From positions 62,001 through 126,000 of the forward strand of contig CACYPF010000001.1 of the NCBI GenBank assembly GCA_902776195.1: 64,000 nt of DNA. Reading direction: 5' to 3'. Positions within the stretch are counted from its first letter, which is position 1, and each line of letters starts with the position of its first letter. Below are positions 43,594 to 52,176 of the stretch, in pieces. The notes under the pieces were generated by a model, which did not search any database, was not told the origin of the DNA, and saw nothing but the letters and a program-made list of their open reading frames with translations. The DNA is from an uncultured Prevotellaceae bacterium. Its GTDB lineage: Bacteria > Bacteroidota > Bacteroidia > Bacteroidales > Bacteroidaceae. The position numbers and the translations under genes are program-made.

Positions 43594-43683
43594 ATGCCAA
43601 ACGGAAAGAAAAAGAAGGGCCACAAGATGGCTACTCACAAGCGTAAGAAGAGACTGCGCAAGAATCGTCACAAGAGCAAGTAA
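43594..43683 (+). CDS. 29-residue basic protein, COX24/bS22-like candidate ribosomal protein
   Basis: Sequence begins 'MPNGKKKKGHKMATHKRKKR' and ends 'RKNRHKSK'; 18 of 29 residues are K, R or H. The 'KMATHKRKKRLRKNR' core resembles the AURKAIP1/COX24 domain ('KMxKHKxKKxxRR'), which in mitochondria (mS38) and mycobacteria (bS22) is a ribosomal small-subunit protein. The spacing after HU, codon quality and clean stop argue for a real gene. Ribosomal membership is inference from the motif. Confidence 0.7.
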   Translation: MPNGKKKKGHKMATHKRKKRLRKNRHKSK

Positions 43684-43706
43684 GTCTTGCCAAGTCTAAA
43701 AGGAAT

Positions 43707-43754
43707 GAAAGGAGTGTACTAACAAGTCGTTGGACAAGTTAGTGCACCCTTTCC
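43707..43754 (+). terminator. Long hairpin between the small basic protein and RNase G genes
   Basis: Arms 43707-43723 and 43738-43754 pair over about 14 positions (core GTGtACTAAC / GTTAGTgCAC) with a 14-base loop. There is no clear U-run (CCATTAAAAA follows), so it may be a partial terminator, an attenuator or an RNase processing site before the RNase G start at 43772. Confidence 0.55.
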
Positions 43755-43771
43755 ATTAAAAACAACTAAGT

Positions 43772-45349
43772 ATGAATAGTGAAGTAATTATTGACGTCCA
43801 ACCAAAAGAGATCTCGATCGCACTGCTCGAAGACAAGGATCTGGTAGAATACCAGAACGAGAAACGAGAGGCATCCTTCTCTGTTGGCAACATTTATCTG
43901 GGCAAAGTACGCAAGCTGATGCCTGGACTGAACGCATGCTTCGTGGATGTGGGCTCTGAACGCGACGCCTTCCTGCACTATCTCGACTTAGGCACTCAAT
44001 ACAGCTCTTTCGAAAAATACCTCAAACAGGTACAAAGTGACAGGAAACGACTTTTTCCCATCTCTAAAGCCACCCGTCTGCCAGACCTACCCAAAGAGGG
44101 AAGCGTACAGAACACACTCAAGCAAGGACAGGAAATATTAGTGCAAGTAGTCAAGGAGCCCATCTCAACGAAAGGTCCACGACTCACCTGCGACATCAGT
44201 TTCGCAGGCAGATATATGGTACTGATGCCCTTCCAGGAGAAAGTCTCTGTATCCTCGAAGATTAAAAAAGGAGAAGAGCGTACACGTCTGAAACAACTCA
44301 TACAAAGCATCAAACCCAAGAACTTCGGCGTTATCGTCAGGACATCCGCTGAAGGAAAGCGTGTCGCTGAGCTTGATGCAGAGATGAAGGTATTGGTAAA
44401 ACGCTGGGAAGATGCCATAGCAAGAGTACAGAAGGCGACAACGACACCTGCTCTTGCCTATGAGGAGACAGGCAGAGCCGTTGCGATGTTGCGCGACCTC
44501 TTCGATCCCACATACGACGGCATCTACGTCAACGACACGGAAATCTTCCAGCAGATCAAAGACTATGTCGGTCTGATCGCCCCTGATAAGAAAGACATCG
44601 TCAAGCAGTATACAGGCAATGTACCCATCTTCGACAATTTCAATGTCACCAAACAACTGAAATCTTCGTTCGGACGGACCGTCAACTACAAGCGTGGCGC
44701 CTATCTCATCATCCAACATACAGAGGCAATGCATGTGGTTGATGTGAACAGTGGCAACAGGACGCGTGCAGAGAACGGACAGGAGGCGAATGCCCTGGAG
44801 GTCAACCTCGGTGCCGCCGATGAGTTGGCTCGCCAACTGCGCCTCAGGGACATGGGAGGAATCATTGTGGTCGACTTTATCGACATGAACCTTGCAGAGG
44901 ACCGTCAACTACTTTATGAACGGATGTGCAAGAACATGCAGAAAGACCGTGCCCGCCACAATATCCTGCCACTGAGTAAGTTCGGACTGATGCAGATAAC
45001 CCGTCAGCGTGTGCGTCCAGCAATGGATGTCAATGTCGAGGAGACCTGTCCCACTTGTTTCGGCAAGGGGAAAATCAAGTCTTCCATCCTGTTTACAGAC
45101 CAGTTAGAGAGCAAAATTGACCGCTTAGTCAACAAGATAGGCATCAAGACCTTCTCACTCCATGTACACCCTTACGTCGCCGCCTATATCAACCAAGGCA
45201 TCGTCTCACTGAAACGACGCTGGCAGATGAAATATGGCTGGGGAATACGGATTATTCCTTCGCAGAAGCTGGCTTTCCTGCAATATGAGTTCTATGACAA
45301 GGACCGCCAGTTTATTGACATGCAGGAGGAAATACAAACAAACGAATAA
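43772..45349 (+). CDS. rng: Ribonuclease G/E family endoribonuclease
   Basis: 525 residues. The S1 RNA-binding domain is near the start ('VGNIYLGKVRKLMPGLNACFVDVGSERDAFLHY'); the catalytic DNase-I-like part contains 'VVDVNSGNRTRA' and 'GGIIVVDFIDM' with the metal-binding Asp residues; 'CPTCFGKG' is the zinc-link motif. It cleaves single-stranded RNA, maturing rRNA and starting mRNA decay. It has RNase G length, without the RNase E scaffold tail. Confidence 0.95.
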   Translation: MNSEVIIDVQPKEISIALLEDKDLVEYQNEKREASFSVGNIYLGKVRKLMPGLNACFVDVGSERDAFLHYLDLGTQYSSFEKYLKQVQSDRKRLFPISKATRLPDLPKEGSVQNTLKQGQEILVQVVKEPISTKGPRLTCDISFAGRYMVLMPFQEKVSVSSKIKKGEERTRLKQLIQSIKPKNFGVIVRTSAEGKRVAELDAEMKVLVKRWEDAIARVQKATTTPALAYEETGRAVAMLRDLFDPTYDGIYVNDTEIFQQIKDYVGLIAPDKKDIVKQYTGNVPIFDNFNVTKQLKSSFGRTVNYKRGAYLIIQHTEAMHVVDVNSGNRTRAENGQEANALEVNLGAADELARQLRLRDMGGIIVVDFIDMNLAEDRQLLYERMCKNMQKDRARHNILPLSKFGLMQITRQRVRPAMDVNVEETCPTCFGKGKIKSSILFTDQLESKIDRLVNKIGIKTFSLHVHPYVAAYINQGIVSLKRRWQMKYGWGIRIIPSQKLAFLQYEFYDKDRQFIDMQEEIQTNE

Positions 45350-45362
45350 ATAACGTCAGGTC

Positions 45363-46541
45363 ATGGTCACCTTGAAAGTTATCTTCTGGATATGCCTCTT
45401 CCTGGTATTCTATACCTATCTGGGATATGGCATGCTGCTATGGGCACTGATTAGCATGAAACGGTTGTTCAAAGGAAAACCGCAAAAAGCACAGCTGCCC
45501 TCTGATGAGGAACTGCCAGAGGTAACTTTGATGGTCTGCGCATACAACGAGCAGGATATTGTAGATGCCAAGATGGAGAATACCCATCAGATCACCTACC
45601 CTAAACTGCACGTTGTATGGGTGACTGACGGTTCTAACGATGCTACCAATGAGCGCCTTGCCAAGTATCCAGACGTACAGGTTATCTATTCTCCTGAGCG
45701 CCGGGGCAAAACGGCAGCACTAAACCACGGACTCGGAGAGGTGAAGGACGAGCTCATTGTGATGACTGACGCCAACACGATGCTGAACCCTGAAGCAATT
45801 CAGGAAATCGTACGCTGCTTCATGGACCCACAGGTCGCCTGTGTGGCTGGCGAGAAACGGGTTGCCGCACGGCATGACGGACAAGCCGCCGCAGAGGGTG
45901 AAGGCCTGTATTGGAAATATGAGAGTACCCTGAAACGCTGGGACGGAGAACTATACTCCGCCATGGGTGCCGCAGGCGAGTTATGTGCCATCAGGAGGTC
46001 TCTCTATGAGCCCATGCCAGAGAACGCACTCCTCGACGACTTCGTCATGTCACTCCGTATGGTGGACAAAGGATATAAAATTGCGTACACTTCCGATGCC
46101 TATGCCATGGAATACGGCTCTGCCGATCTGACAGAGGAATCGAAACGCAAGCGTCGCATCGCCGCTGGTGGACTTCAGAGTATCTGGTGGCTACGTGGCA
46201 TGATGAACCCCTTCCGCCAACCCTTGGTCGCCTTTCAATTGATATCCCACCGGGTGTTACGTTGGAGTATCACACCTATAGCCCTTCTCTTACTTATACC
46301 ATTGAATGTGGCATTAGTGCTTTTAAAAGGAGGCACTATATATTACTGGATATGGATCCTGCAGATTATATTCTATTTTGCAGCATTCTTAGGGTACTAT
46401 CTGGAGAAACATGGTAAGAAAAACAAGTTGCTGTATATCCCTTATTATTTCCTTTTCATGAATTTGAATGTATTTAGGGGAATGGCATATTTAAAAAGTC
46501 ACAAGAGTAATGGCGCATGGGAAAAAGCAAGAAGAGGGTAA
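45363..46541 (+). CDS. Membrane-bound family 2 glycosyltransferase
   Basis: 392 residues. An N-terminal helix ('VIFWICLFLVFYTYLGYGM') leads into a GT-A domain with 'VCAYNEQDIV', 'VTDGSNDAT', 'MTDANT' (nucleotide-sugar/metal binding), 'LLDDF' (base) and 'RRIAAGGLQSIWWLRG' (QxxRW-like), the hallmarks of processive GT2 enzymes. C-terminal membrane helices follow. It could build or extend a surface polysaccharide; sugar unknown. It starts 13 bases after rng. Confidence 0.88.
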   Translation: MVTLKVIFWICLFLVFYTYLGYGMLLWALISMKRLFKGKPQKAQLPSDEELPEVTLMVCAYNEQDIVDAKMENTHQITYPKLHVVWVTDGSNDATNERLAKYPDVQVIYSPERRGKTAALNHGLGEVKDELIVMTDANTMLNPEAIQEIVRCFMDPQVACVAGEKRVAARHDGQAAAEGEGLYWKYESTLKRWDGELYSAMGAAGELCAIRRSLYEPMPENALLDDFVMSLRMVDKGYKIAYTSDAYAMEYGSADLTEESKRKRRIAAGGLQSIWWLRGMMNPFRQPLVAFQLISHRVLRWSITPIALLLLIPLNVALVLLKGGTIYYWIWILQIIFYFAAFLGYYLEKHGKKNKLLYIPYYFLFMNLNVFRGMAYLKSHKSNGAWEKARRG

Positions 46542-46557
46542 AAAATAATTAATTCTT

Positions 46558-46588
46558 TTTGCTATTAAAAGTTTTTTTTATATCTTTG
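46558..46588 (+). promoter_or_regulatory. Bacteroidota-type promoter of the hybrid kinase gene
   Basis: TTTG (46558-46561), 19-base spacer, TATCTTTG (46581-46588), start codon at 46617. Full consensus match. Confidence 0.85.
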
Positions 46589-46616
46589 CCCAATATTATA
46601 TACAATTGGCTAGAAG

Positions 46617-47870
46617 ATGAATCAAGACGAGTGTGAAATACTTCTGCAAAAAATAGCAGAAGCAAATGCAAAGTTAGATGCGGCAAATCAGAAGCTATTT
46701 GCTGCAAATAACAAATTGGCTGAATATGAGTCAAAAGCCAAAGAAGCGGAGAAGGCAAGCAAGATGAAATCACTCTTCCTTGCCAATATGAGTCATGAGA
46801 TCCGTACTCCGCTGAATGCCATCGAAGGTTTCTCACGAGTTATGTGTGAGACTGACTCTCAGGAAGAGCGGACCAAATACATGGAGATTATCGAAAGTAA
46901 CAACGCTCGTCTACTGACTCTTATCAACGAGATTCTTGATTTATCAAGAGTAGAGTCCGGTGAAGTCGTCATCAAGAAGACAATGACAGATTTGAATGAG
47001 CTCTGCAGGAATCTCATGTATACCTTTAAGTTCAGATGCCCGGAAACAGTACAGATGAACTGGACGAAGCCCAATATGGCTGTGACCTTAAATACAGATG
47101 CCAATCGAGTCACTCAGGTCTTCTCCAATTTGATTAGTAATGCACTGAAACACACCTCAAAAGGCAGTATTACTTATGGCTACCGGATGGTGAGCGATGG
47201 TCAGGAGGTAGAATTCTTCGTATCTGACACTGGCTCTGGCATATCCCCAGAGGACATCAATGACATTTTCAAGACTTATGTGTCAAAGGATGCCGAAACC
47301 AGTCAGAACGGATATGGATTAGGTCTGCCACTTAGCAAGATTATCGTCGAGAAACTGGGTGGCACTATCAGTGTCTCATCCACTTTAGGGGAGGGTTCCA
47401 CCTTCCGGTTCAAATTCCCCTTTGAAGGAACTATTGGCGGTGTATCCAAGAACACGCGTATCACCACTAATTCCAGGACCATACGAGTCAGCACCCGCAC
47501 TGATGTTTCTAATGCGCCGTTAATTCTGGTTGCAGAGGACGAAGATAATAATTTTGAGCTGGTCAAGGTTGTATTATCCAAGCGTTACCGTCTGTTACGT
47601 GCCCATAATGGCATTGAGGCTGTAACCCTTTGCGAGGACGAGCATCCTGACTTAATTCTAATGGACATCCGCATGCCAGACATGAACGGACTCGACGCGA
47701 CCCGCATTATCAAAGAGGTAAACCATGATATTCCTGTTATCGCATTAAGCGCCTATGCCTTCGACGAGAACATCAAAGAGGCTAAAGAGGCAGGATGCAA
47801 TGAATTCATGGCAAAACCTTTCCGTGTAGAGGACTTGCTGGATAAGATTCAGAAATACTTGAAAATATAA
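46617..47870 (+). CDS. Soluble hybrid histidine kinase with receiver domain
   Basis: 417 residues with no signal or membrane helix. N-terminal coiled coil (~1-48, 'LQKIAEANAKLDAANQKL'); HisKA with His60 in 'SHEIRTPLNAIEGF'; HATPase with N box 'NLISNALKHTSKGS', G1 'DTGSGI' and 'GYGLGLPLSK'; and a C-terminal receiver with Asp350 in 'LMDIRMPD' and a conserved Lys ('AKPF'). A sensor domain is missing, so the input is probably a cytosolic partner. No response regulator with DNA-binding domain is adjacent. Confidence 0.93.
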   Translation: MNQDECEILLQKIAEANAKLDAANQKLFAANNKLAEYESKAKEAEKASKMKSLFLANMSHEIRTPLNAIEGFSRVMCETDSQEERTKYMEIIESNNARLLTLINEILDLSRVESGEVVIKKTMTDLNELCRNLMYTFKFRCPETVQMNWTKPNMAVTLNTDANRVTQVFSNLISNALKHTSKGSITYGYRMVSDGQEVEFFVSDTGSGISPEDINDIFKTYVSKDAETSQNGYGLGLPLSKIIVEKLGGTISVSSTLGEGSTFRFKFPFEGTIGGVSKNTRITTNSRTIRVSTRTDVSNAPLILVAEDEDNNFELVKVVLSKRYRLLRAHNGIEAVTLCEDEHPDLILMDIRMPDMNGLDATRIIKEVNHDIPVIALSAYAFDENIKEAKEAGCNEFMAKPFRVEDLLDKIQKYLKI

Positions 47871-47876
47871 TACTTT

Positions 47877-48941
47877 ATGGGAAAACTTGCTGTTTACAAG
47901 TATGTAGCCATGATGTTCCTCGTGCTACAACTAATCGTATCCGCCTATACATTCTTAGGCTTGTTCGGTGGTGATGTCAATCCTGTGGGCAATATGGCAC
48001 GAGCTATGGTTGTATACATTCTCCCCATTCTGATAATACTTAATTTCATCTTACTTATTTACTGGTTGGTCCGCAAACGTTGGATAATCTCCATTCTTCC
48101 TTTGGTCACCATCCTTTGCTGCATCCCATATATAGGCACTATTATCCAGTTCCGCTCTGTGGATGAGAAAATTGGCGACGCACAGAAAGGAATTAAGATT
48201 GCGACCTATAACGTGGCAAAATTCAACAGAGAGACCTCCGGCTTCCTGGCACAAGACATTCTCGCAGAGATGAAAAGACAGAAGGTAGACATCTTCTGTA
48301 TTCAGGAGTATATGGAGACTGGTGGAGATGTCAATAACACAACATCTTACAAAGAGTATTTCCCTTACGTATCCTTGGCAGGAAGAGACGTGGCAGTGTT
48401 CAGCCGTTATCCTATCAAGAAAATGAAGCCATTTCTCTTTGAAGACTCCAACCAAGCGGGAATGTATGTTGACATAGATGTCAATGGTCAAGTTTTTCGT
48501 ATTTTCAATGTACACTTAGAAACTACCGGTATCAACCGCACCATGTACAAAGCAGGGAAATTAGAGGCACAAGGATATGATGTCAGCAAAAACCGAGTAT
48601 TGAATGCCGTCTATGGCAACTACTCCTTAGGTATGATGTTCCGTGCTGCTCAAGCTAATATCATTGCAAATGAGATACGTTCTTCCGAGAAACCATGTAT
48701 CGTATGCGGTGACTTCAACGATGTACCCTACTCTTATGTCTATAAGACAATGTTAGGCGATTTGGTTGATGGGTTTAAGGAATGTGGCGGTGGATACATG
48801 GGCACATTCCGTGGCAAGAAGAATGTACGAATCGATTATATCTTCCACAGCCAGACTCTTAAAGGACTGAATTATTATAAGACAGACCTGACGTACTCAG
48901 ACCACTATCCTGTTTTCATGAAATTGGAGACACCACAATAA
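47877..48941 (+). CDS. Membrane-anchored endonuclease/exonuclease/phosphatase family protein
   Basis: 354 residues. Three N-terminal membrane helices (~1-85) precede an EEP domain with 'IATYNVAKFN', 'DIFCIQEYM', 'FNVHLETTG', 'CIVCGDFNDVPYS' and 'IDYIFHS ... SDHYPVF', the metal-dependent hydrolase motifs. The active site faces the periplasm if the helices orient as usual. Targets might be DNA, RNA or phospholipid phosphates. Six bases follow the kinase gene, suggesting one transcript. Confidence 0.9.
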   Translation: MGKLAVYKYVAMMFLVLQLIVSAYTFLGLFGGDVNPVGNMARAMVVYILPILIILNFILLIYWLVRKRWIISILPLVTILCCIPYIGTIIQFRSVDEKIGDAQKGIKIATYNVAKFNRETSGFLAQDILAEMKRQKVDIFCIQEYMETGGDVNNTTSYKEYFPYVSLAGRDVAVFSRYPIKKMKPFLFEDSNQAGMYVDIDVNGQVFRIFNVHLETTGINRTMYKAGKLEAQGYDVSKNRVLNAVYGNYSLGMMFRAAQANIIANEIRSSEKPCIVCGDFNDVPYSYVYKTMLGDLVDGFKECGGGYMGTFRGKKNVRIDYIFHSQTLKGLNYYKTDLTYSDHYPVFMKLETPQ

Positions 48942-48978
48942 ACAAGACATCCCAACCGACTGGTTGGGATGTCTTGTT
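48941..48978. terminator. Bidirectional terminator between convergent genes
   Basis: A perfect 17-bp stem AACAAGACATCCCAACC / GGTTGGGATGTCTTGTT (48941-48957, 48962-48978) with a GACT loop. Its first base is the last base of one stop codon and its last base belongs to the opposite stop codon, serving both directions. Confidence 0.93.
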
Positions 48979-49442
48979 TATACAATTTTGAATCTTACCC
49001 TGAACGACCGTTCATTCTCATCCCAGTTGGTACCAAGCATCTCGAACCGTCCGATTTGACTTGTGGAACGGACATGTTTCCCTATACACGGACAGACATC
49101 ATAGTCACCGATACGTACAAGTCTAATCGTCTCTGACGCATCATCAGGCAAGCGATCAAGAGAGATACCCTCTGGGAGACTTTCCTGAGTCACGAATTCA
49201 AAAGTTACCGGAAGGTCCTCTTCGATAAGATCATTCATGCGCCGCTCTATCTCCTTTTCTTCCTGACGCGTCGGCTTGTGGTCGATATGGAAACTCATCT
49301 TACTCTTTTTACGCTCGATATGTGCATTATACGAACGCTCACACCCAAACAGACGTATCATGGTCTGGTTCAAAAGATGCTCCGCCGTATGGGCAGGCGG
49401 GAACTCCTCTTTGTGATGTTCATTTAAGATATAGTCATCCAT
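48978..49442 (-). CDS. AlaX-like tRNA editing domain protein
   Basis: 154 residues. 'HTAEHLLNQTM' and 'CPCIGKHV' give the HxxxH and CxxxH zinc ligands of the alanyl/threonyl-tRNA synthetase second-additional (SAD) editing domain. Free-standing AlaX proteins deacylate mischarged Ser-tRNA(Ala). It lies 13 bases downstream of the amylase gene. Confidence 0.88.
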   Translation of the reverse strand: MDDYILNEHHKEEFPPAHTAEHLLNQTMIRLFGCERSYNAHIERKKSKMSFHIDHKPTRQEEKEIERRMNDLIEEDLPVTFEFVTQESLPEGISLDRLPDDASETIRLVRIGDYDVCPCIGKHVRSTSQIGRFEMLGTNWDENERSFRVRFKIV

Positions 49443-49455
49443 AACCTATTCTATA

Positions 49456-51117
49456 CTAAACTTTAAATTTCAAGACATACGCTCCACGAGCATCCATTGT
49501 CAGACGGATGCAAGCATCACGCTTCAGTACAGTATCCTCTTTCTCCTTAGTTAACAAGTCGGTCACAGGATAGGTCCCTTCCTCTATCTCCAAATAGTCA
49601 AAGGCATGCGCAGGAATCTTCACATCAACAGCAACAGCATAGTCGTCGAAATTGACAGCCACCAAAAGCAGGTCTTTACCTGCCTTACGGAGGAAGGCAT
49701 ACTGTCGTTCCATCTGTGGATTCACATACATCAAGTCGAAGAACACACCCGCCTTGACAGCCTTTTCCTTCCGGGCAATCTGCATCACCCGCTTATGGAT
49801 GTCGAAAAGCGACTTCTCCTTGGTCGTCAGTTTCTTCTCAGAAGCACGACACAGGGTGTCAATGCTCCAATAATCAAAAATAGTGGTGCGACCATCATTA
49901 CCACTGAAGCCCTCCTTATCCATACCATGCTCACCATACTCCTCTCCAGCATATAGCATGAAGGGGTTCTGTTGCATCAACAGGGAAACGATCATGGCTG
50001 GTACACCTTTCACTCCATCTGCTGCAAAGAAATCACTACCGATACGTTGCTCATCATGATTCTCCAGGAAATAAAGCATATGGTCACGGATGTCATCCGT
50101 CTGCTGCCAAGCCCCACTGATAGCAGCTGCAGGAGCCTGATGACAAATGACGGCACGCATAGTGTCATACATTCCTACCTTGTCATAAAGCCAATCGAAA
50201 CCAGAAGCGATATAATGGCGATACTCGCTGGGATTATACACTTCGCCCACAAAGACTATATCCTTGTATTTCTTCTTGACAATTGTAGTGGCATAGGCCC
50301 AGAAGTCGGCTGGCACCATCTCCGCCATATCACAGCGGAAACCGTCGATACCCTTCGATGCCCAGAATAAGAGGATGTCTGTCATTTTCTTCCAAGTATC
50401 GGGAATCGGATTGAAATGACCAATACCACCAGCGTAATAGTCTACGCCATAGTTCAGCTTGACCGTTTCATACCAGTCGTTTTTGCCCGGTGCATTGTCG
50501 AAATGGTCGTTTCCCGTTGCCTTGGCAGGCTCCTCGTTATAAGGGGCCTCTTCTCCATGATAGAGGTCGAAATAGGGGGTAAAACGTTGTCCGGGGCAAT
50601 AGTAGAAGTTATTCGTTACTGGATTGAATCCATTACTGGTATCATCATCCTCACCCAAATCCTTCACACCCTTCGGTTTACAGATAGAGTGATACTGGCG
50701 GGCAACATGATTGGGGACAAAGTCGATGATGACTTTCAGTCCTGCATCATGTGAGCGCTCCACCAGCTGTTCGAACTCCTGCATCCGCTGGTTGACATCC
50801 ACCGCCAAGTCAGGATCTACGTCATAATAGTCAGTAATGGCGTATGGAGAGCCAGCCTTTCCCTTAACGACAGCAGCATGTTGACGGGGGATTCCATAGG
50901 CGGTATAGTCAGTGGTAGACGCATGACGGATGACACCCGTATACCATATATGACTCACGCCCATCGTTGCCAAGTCTTTCAGCACCTTCGGGGAAAAGTC
51001 GGCGAACTTACCGCTGCCATTCTCCTCAAGGGTACCATTCTCCTGACGTGTCGTGTTCCTGTTGCCATAAAGACGAGTGAACACTTGGTAGATAATGACT
51101 TTCTCCATACTCTCCAA
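49456..51117 (-). CDS. Cytoplasmic GH13 alpha-amylase family enzyme
   Basis: 553 residues, no signal peptide. GH13 regions: 'VIIDFVPNHVAR' (I), 'GFRCDMAEM' with the nucleophile Asp (II), 'FVGEVYNPSEY' with the acid/base Glu (III), 'FLENHDEQRIG' with the third Asp (IV). The C-terminal beta domain is present. Unlike the SusG-type surface amylases of this phylum it would act inside the cell, perhaps on maltodextrins or glycogen. A second in-frame ATG three codons on (51108) is equally possible as start. Confidence 0.9.
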   Translation of the reverse strand: MESMEKVIIYQVFTRLYGNRNTTRQENGTLEENGSGKFADFSPKVLKDLATMGVSHIWYTGVIRHASTTDYTAYGIPRQHAAVVKGKAGSPYAITDYYDVDPDLAVDVNQRMQEFEQLVERSHDAGLKVIIDFVPNHVARQYHSICKPKGVKDLGEDDDTSNGFNPVTNNFYYCPGQRFTPYFDLYHGEEAPYNEEPAKATGNDHFDNAPGKNDWYETVKLNYGVDYYAGGIGHFNPIPDTWKKMTDILLFWASKGIDGFRCDMAEMVPADFWAYATTIVKKKYKDIVFVGEVYNPSEYRHYIASGFDWLYDKVGMYDTMRAVICHQAPAAAISGAWQQTDDIRDHMLYFLENHDEQRIGSDFFAADGVKGVPAMIVSLLMQQNPFMLYAGEEYGEHGMDKEGFSGNDGRTTIFDYWSIDTLCRASEKKLTTKEKSLFDIHKRVMQIARKEKAVKAGVFFDLMYVNPQMERQYAFLRKAGKDLLLVAVNFDDYAVAVDVKIPAHAFDYLEIEEGTYPVTDLLTKEKEDTVLKRDACIRLTMDARGAYVLKFKV

Positions 51118-51130
51118 CTGTAAAGTTTAA

Positions 51131-52018
51131 TTACTCAATGCCATGAGCAGACACCTCTTTGTTGATCTTGCCGATCATACCCTGCAGTGCTTTTCCCGGA
51201 CCACACTCTGTGAAGTCGTCAGCACCATCGGCAATCATATTCTGCACACACTGTGTCCAGCGTACAGAACTTGTCAACTGAGCAATCAGGTTAGCCTTAA
51301 TCTCAGCGGGGTCTGTATGAGGTTTGCCATCCACATTCTGATAGACAGGGCATTTTGGAGTCTGGATCTCTGTTTTTTCAATCGCTGCCTGCAACTCGTC
51401 CTTGGCAGGCTGCATCAGTGGAGAGTGGAAAGCACCACCCACCTTCAAAGGCAATGCACGCTTTGCGCCAGCGGCCTTCAACTGCTCACAGGCTTCATTG
51501 ATGGCATCGATATCACCAGAAATCACTAACTGACCAGGATTGTTATAGTTAGCACATACCACAACATGTCCCTCACGGTTGATACCTGCACAAACCTCCT
51601 CTACCTTCTCGTCGGGCAAACCAATGATAGCAGCCATCGTAGAGGGCTGTGCCTCACAAGCTTTCTGCATAGCCATGGCACGGGCATAAACCAATTTCAG
51701 ACCGTCCTCGAAACTCAGGGCACCAGCAGCAACCAGTGCAGAGAACTCACCCAGTGAATGACCAGCAGTCATCTCTGGCTGGAACTTGTCACCCATACAG
51801 ATAGCGGAGATGACAGAATGAAGGAATACGGCAGGCTGTGTCACTTTCGTCTGTTTCAAGTCCTCGTCAGTTCCTTCAAACATGATGTCTGTGATACGAT
51901 AGCCCAGGATATCATTGGCTTTCTCAAAAAGTTCTTTCGCTGTAGCGTTGTTATCGTAGAGGTCTTTACCCATTCCTACGAACTGTGCTCCCTGTCCGGG
52001 AAAAACAAATGCTTTCAT
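51131..52018 (-). CDS. fabD: Malonyl-CoA:ACP transacylase
   Basis: 295 residues. 'FPGQGAQFVGMG' opens the protein; 'GHSLGEFSALVAAG' carries the catalytic Ser, 'GGAFHSPLM' the catalytic His. FabD moves malonyl groups from CoA to acyl carrier protein for fatty-acid elongation. A CAAAGGTA (minus-strand TACCTTTG) box lies at 52066-52073. No other fab gene is adjacent. Confidence 0.96.
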   Translation of the reverse strand: MKAFVFPGQGAQFVGMGKDLYDNNATAKELFEKANDILGYRITDIMFEGTDEDLKQTKVTQPAVFLHSVISAICMGDKFQPEMTAGHSLGEFSALVAAGALSFEDGLKLVYARAMAMQKACEAQPSTMAAIIGLPDEKVEEVCAGINREGHVVVCANYNNPGQLVISGDIDAINEACEQLKAAGAKRALPLKVGGAFHSPLMQPAKDELQAAIEKTEIQTPKCPVYQNVDGKPHTDPAEIKANLIAQLTSSVRWTQCVQNMIADGADDFTECGPGKALQGMIGKINKEVSAHGIE

Positions 52019-52065
52019 TTTCTTTCTTATTGATTAATTTTATTGATACATTATTATATTGGGTG

Positions 52066-52073
52066 CAAAGGTA
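52066..52073 (-). promoter_or_regulatory. -7 element of fabD promoter
   Basis: Minus-strand TACCTTTG, 47 bases upstream of the fabD start. The -33 position holds TTTA instead of TTTG, a near match. Confidence 0.65.
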
Positions 52074-52111
52074 CTAATTTTTTTGTTAAGTAAAGAATAT
52101 TTGGCAAAACA

Positions 52112-52143
52112 TTTGGTATTATCATAGAATTTCCCTATCTTTG
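52112..52143 (+). promoter_or_regulatory. Bacteroidota-type promoter of the DUF4301 gene
   Basis: TTTG (52112-52115), 20-base spacer, TATCTTTG (52136-52143); the start codon follows 33 bases later. Full consensus match; it diverges from the fabD promoter. Confidence 0.88.
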
Positions 52144-52176
52144 CAGATTAGAATCTACTAAATAAATTTTATAAGT

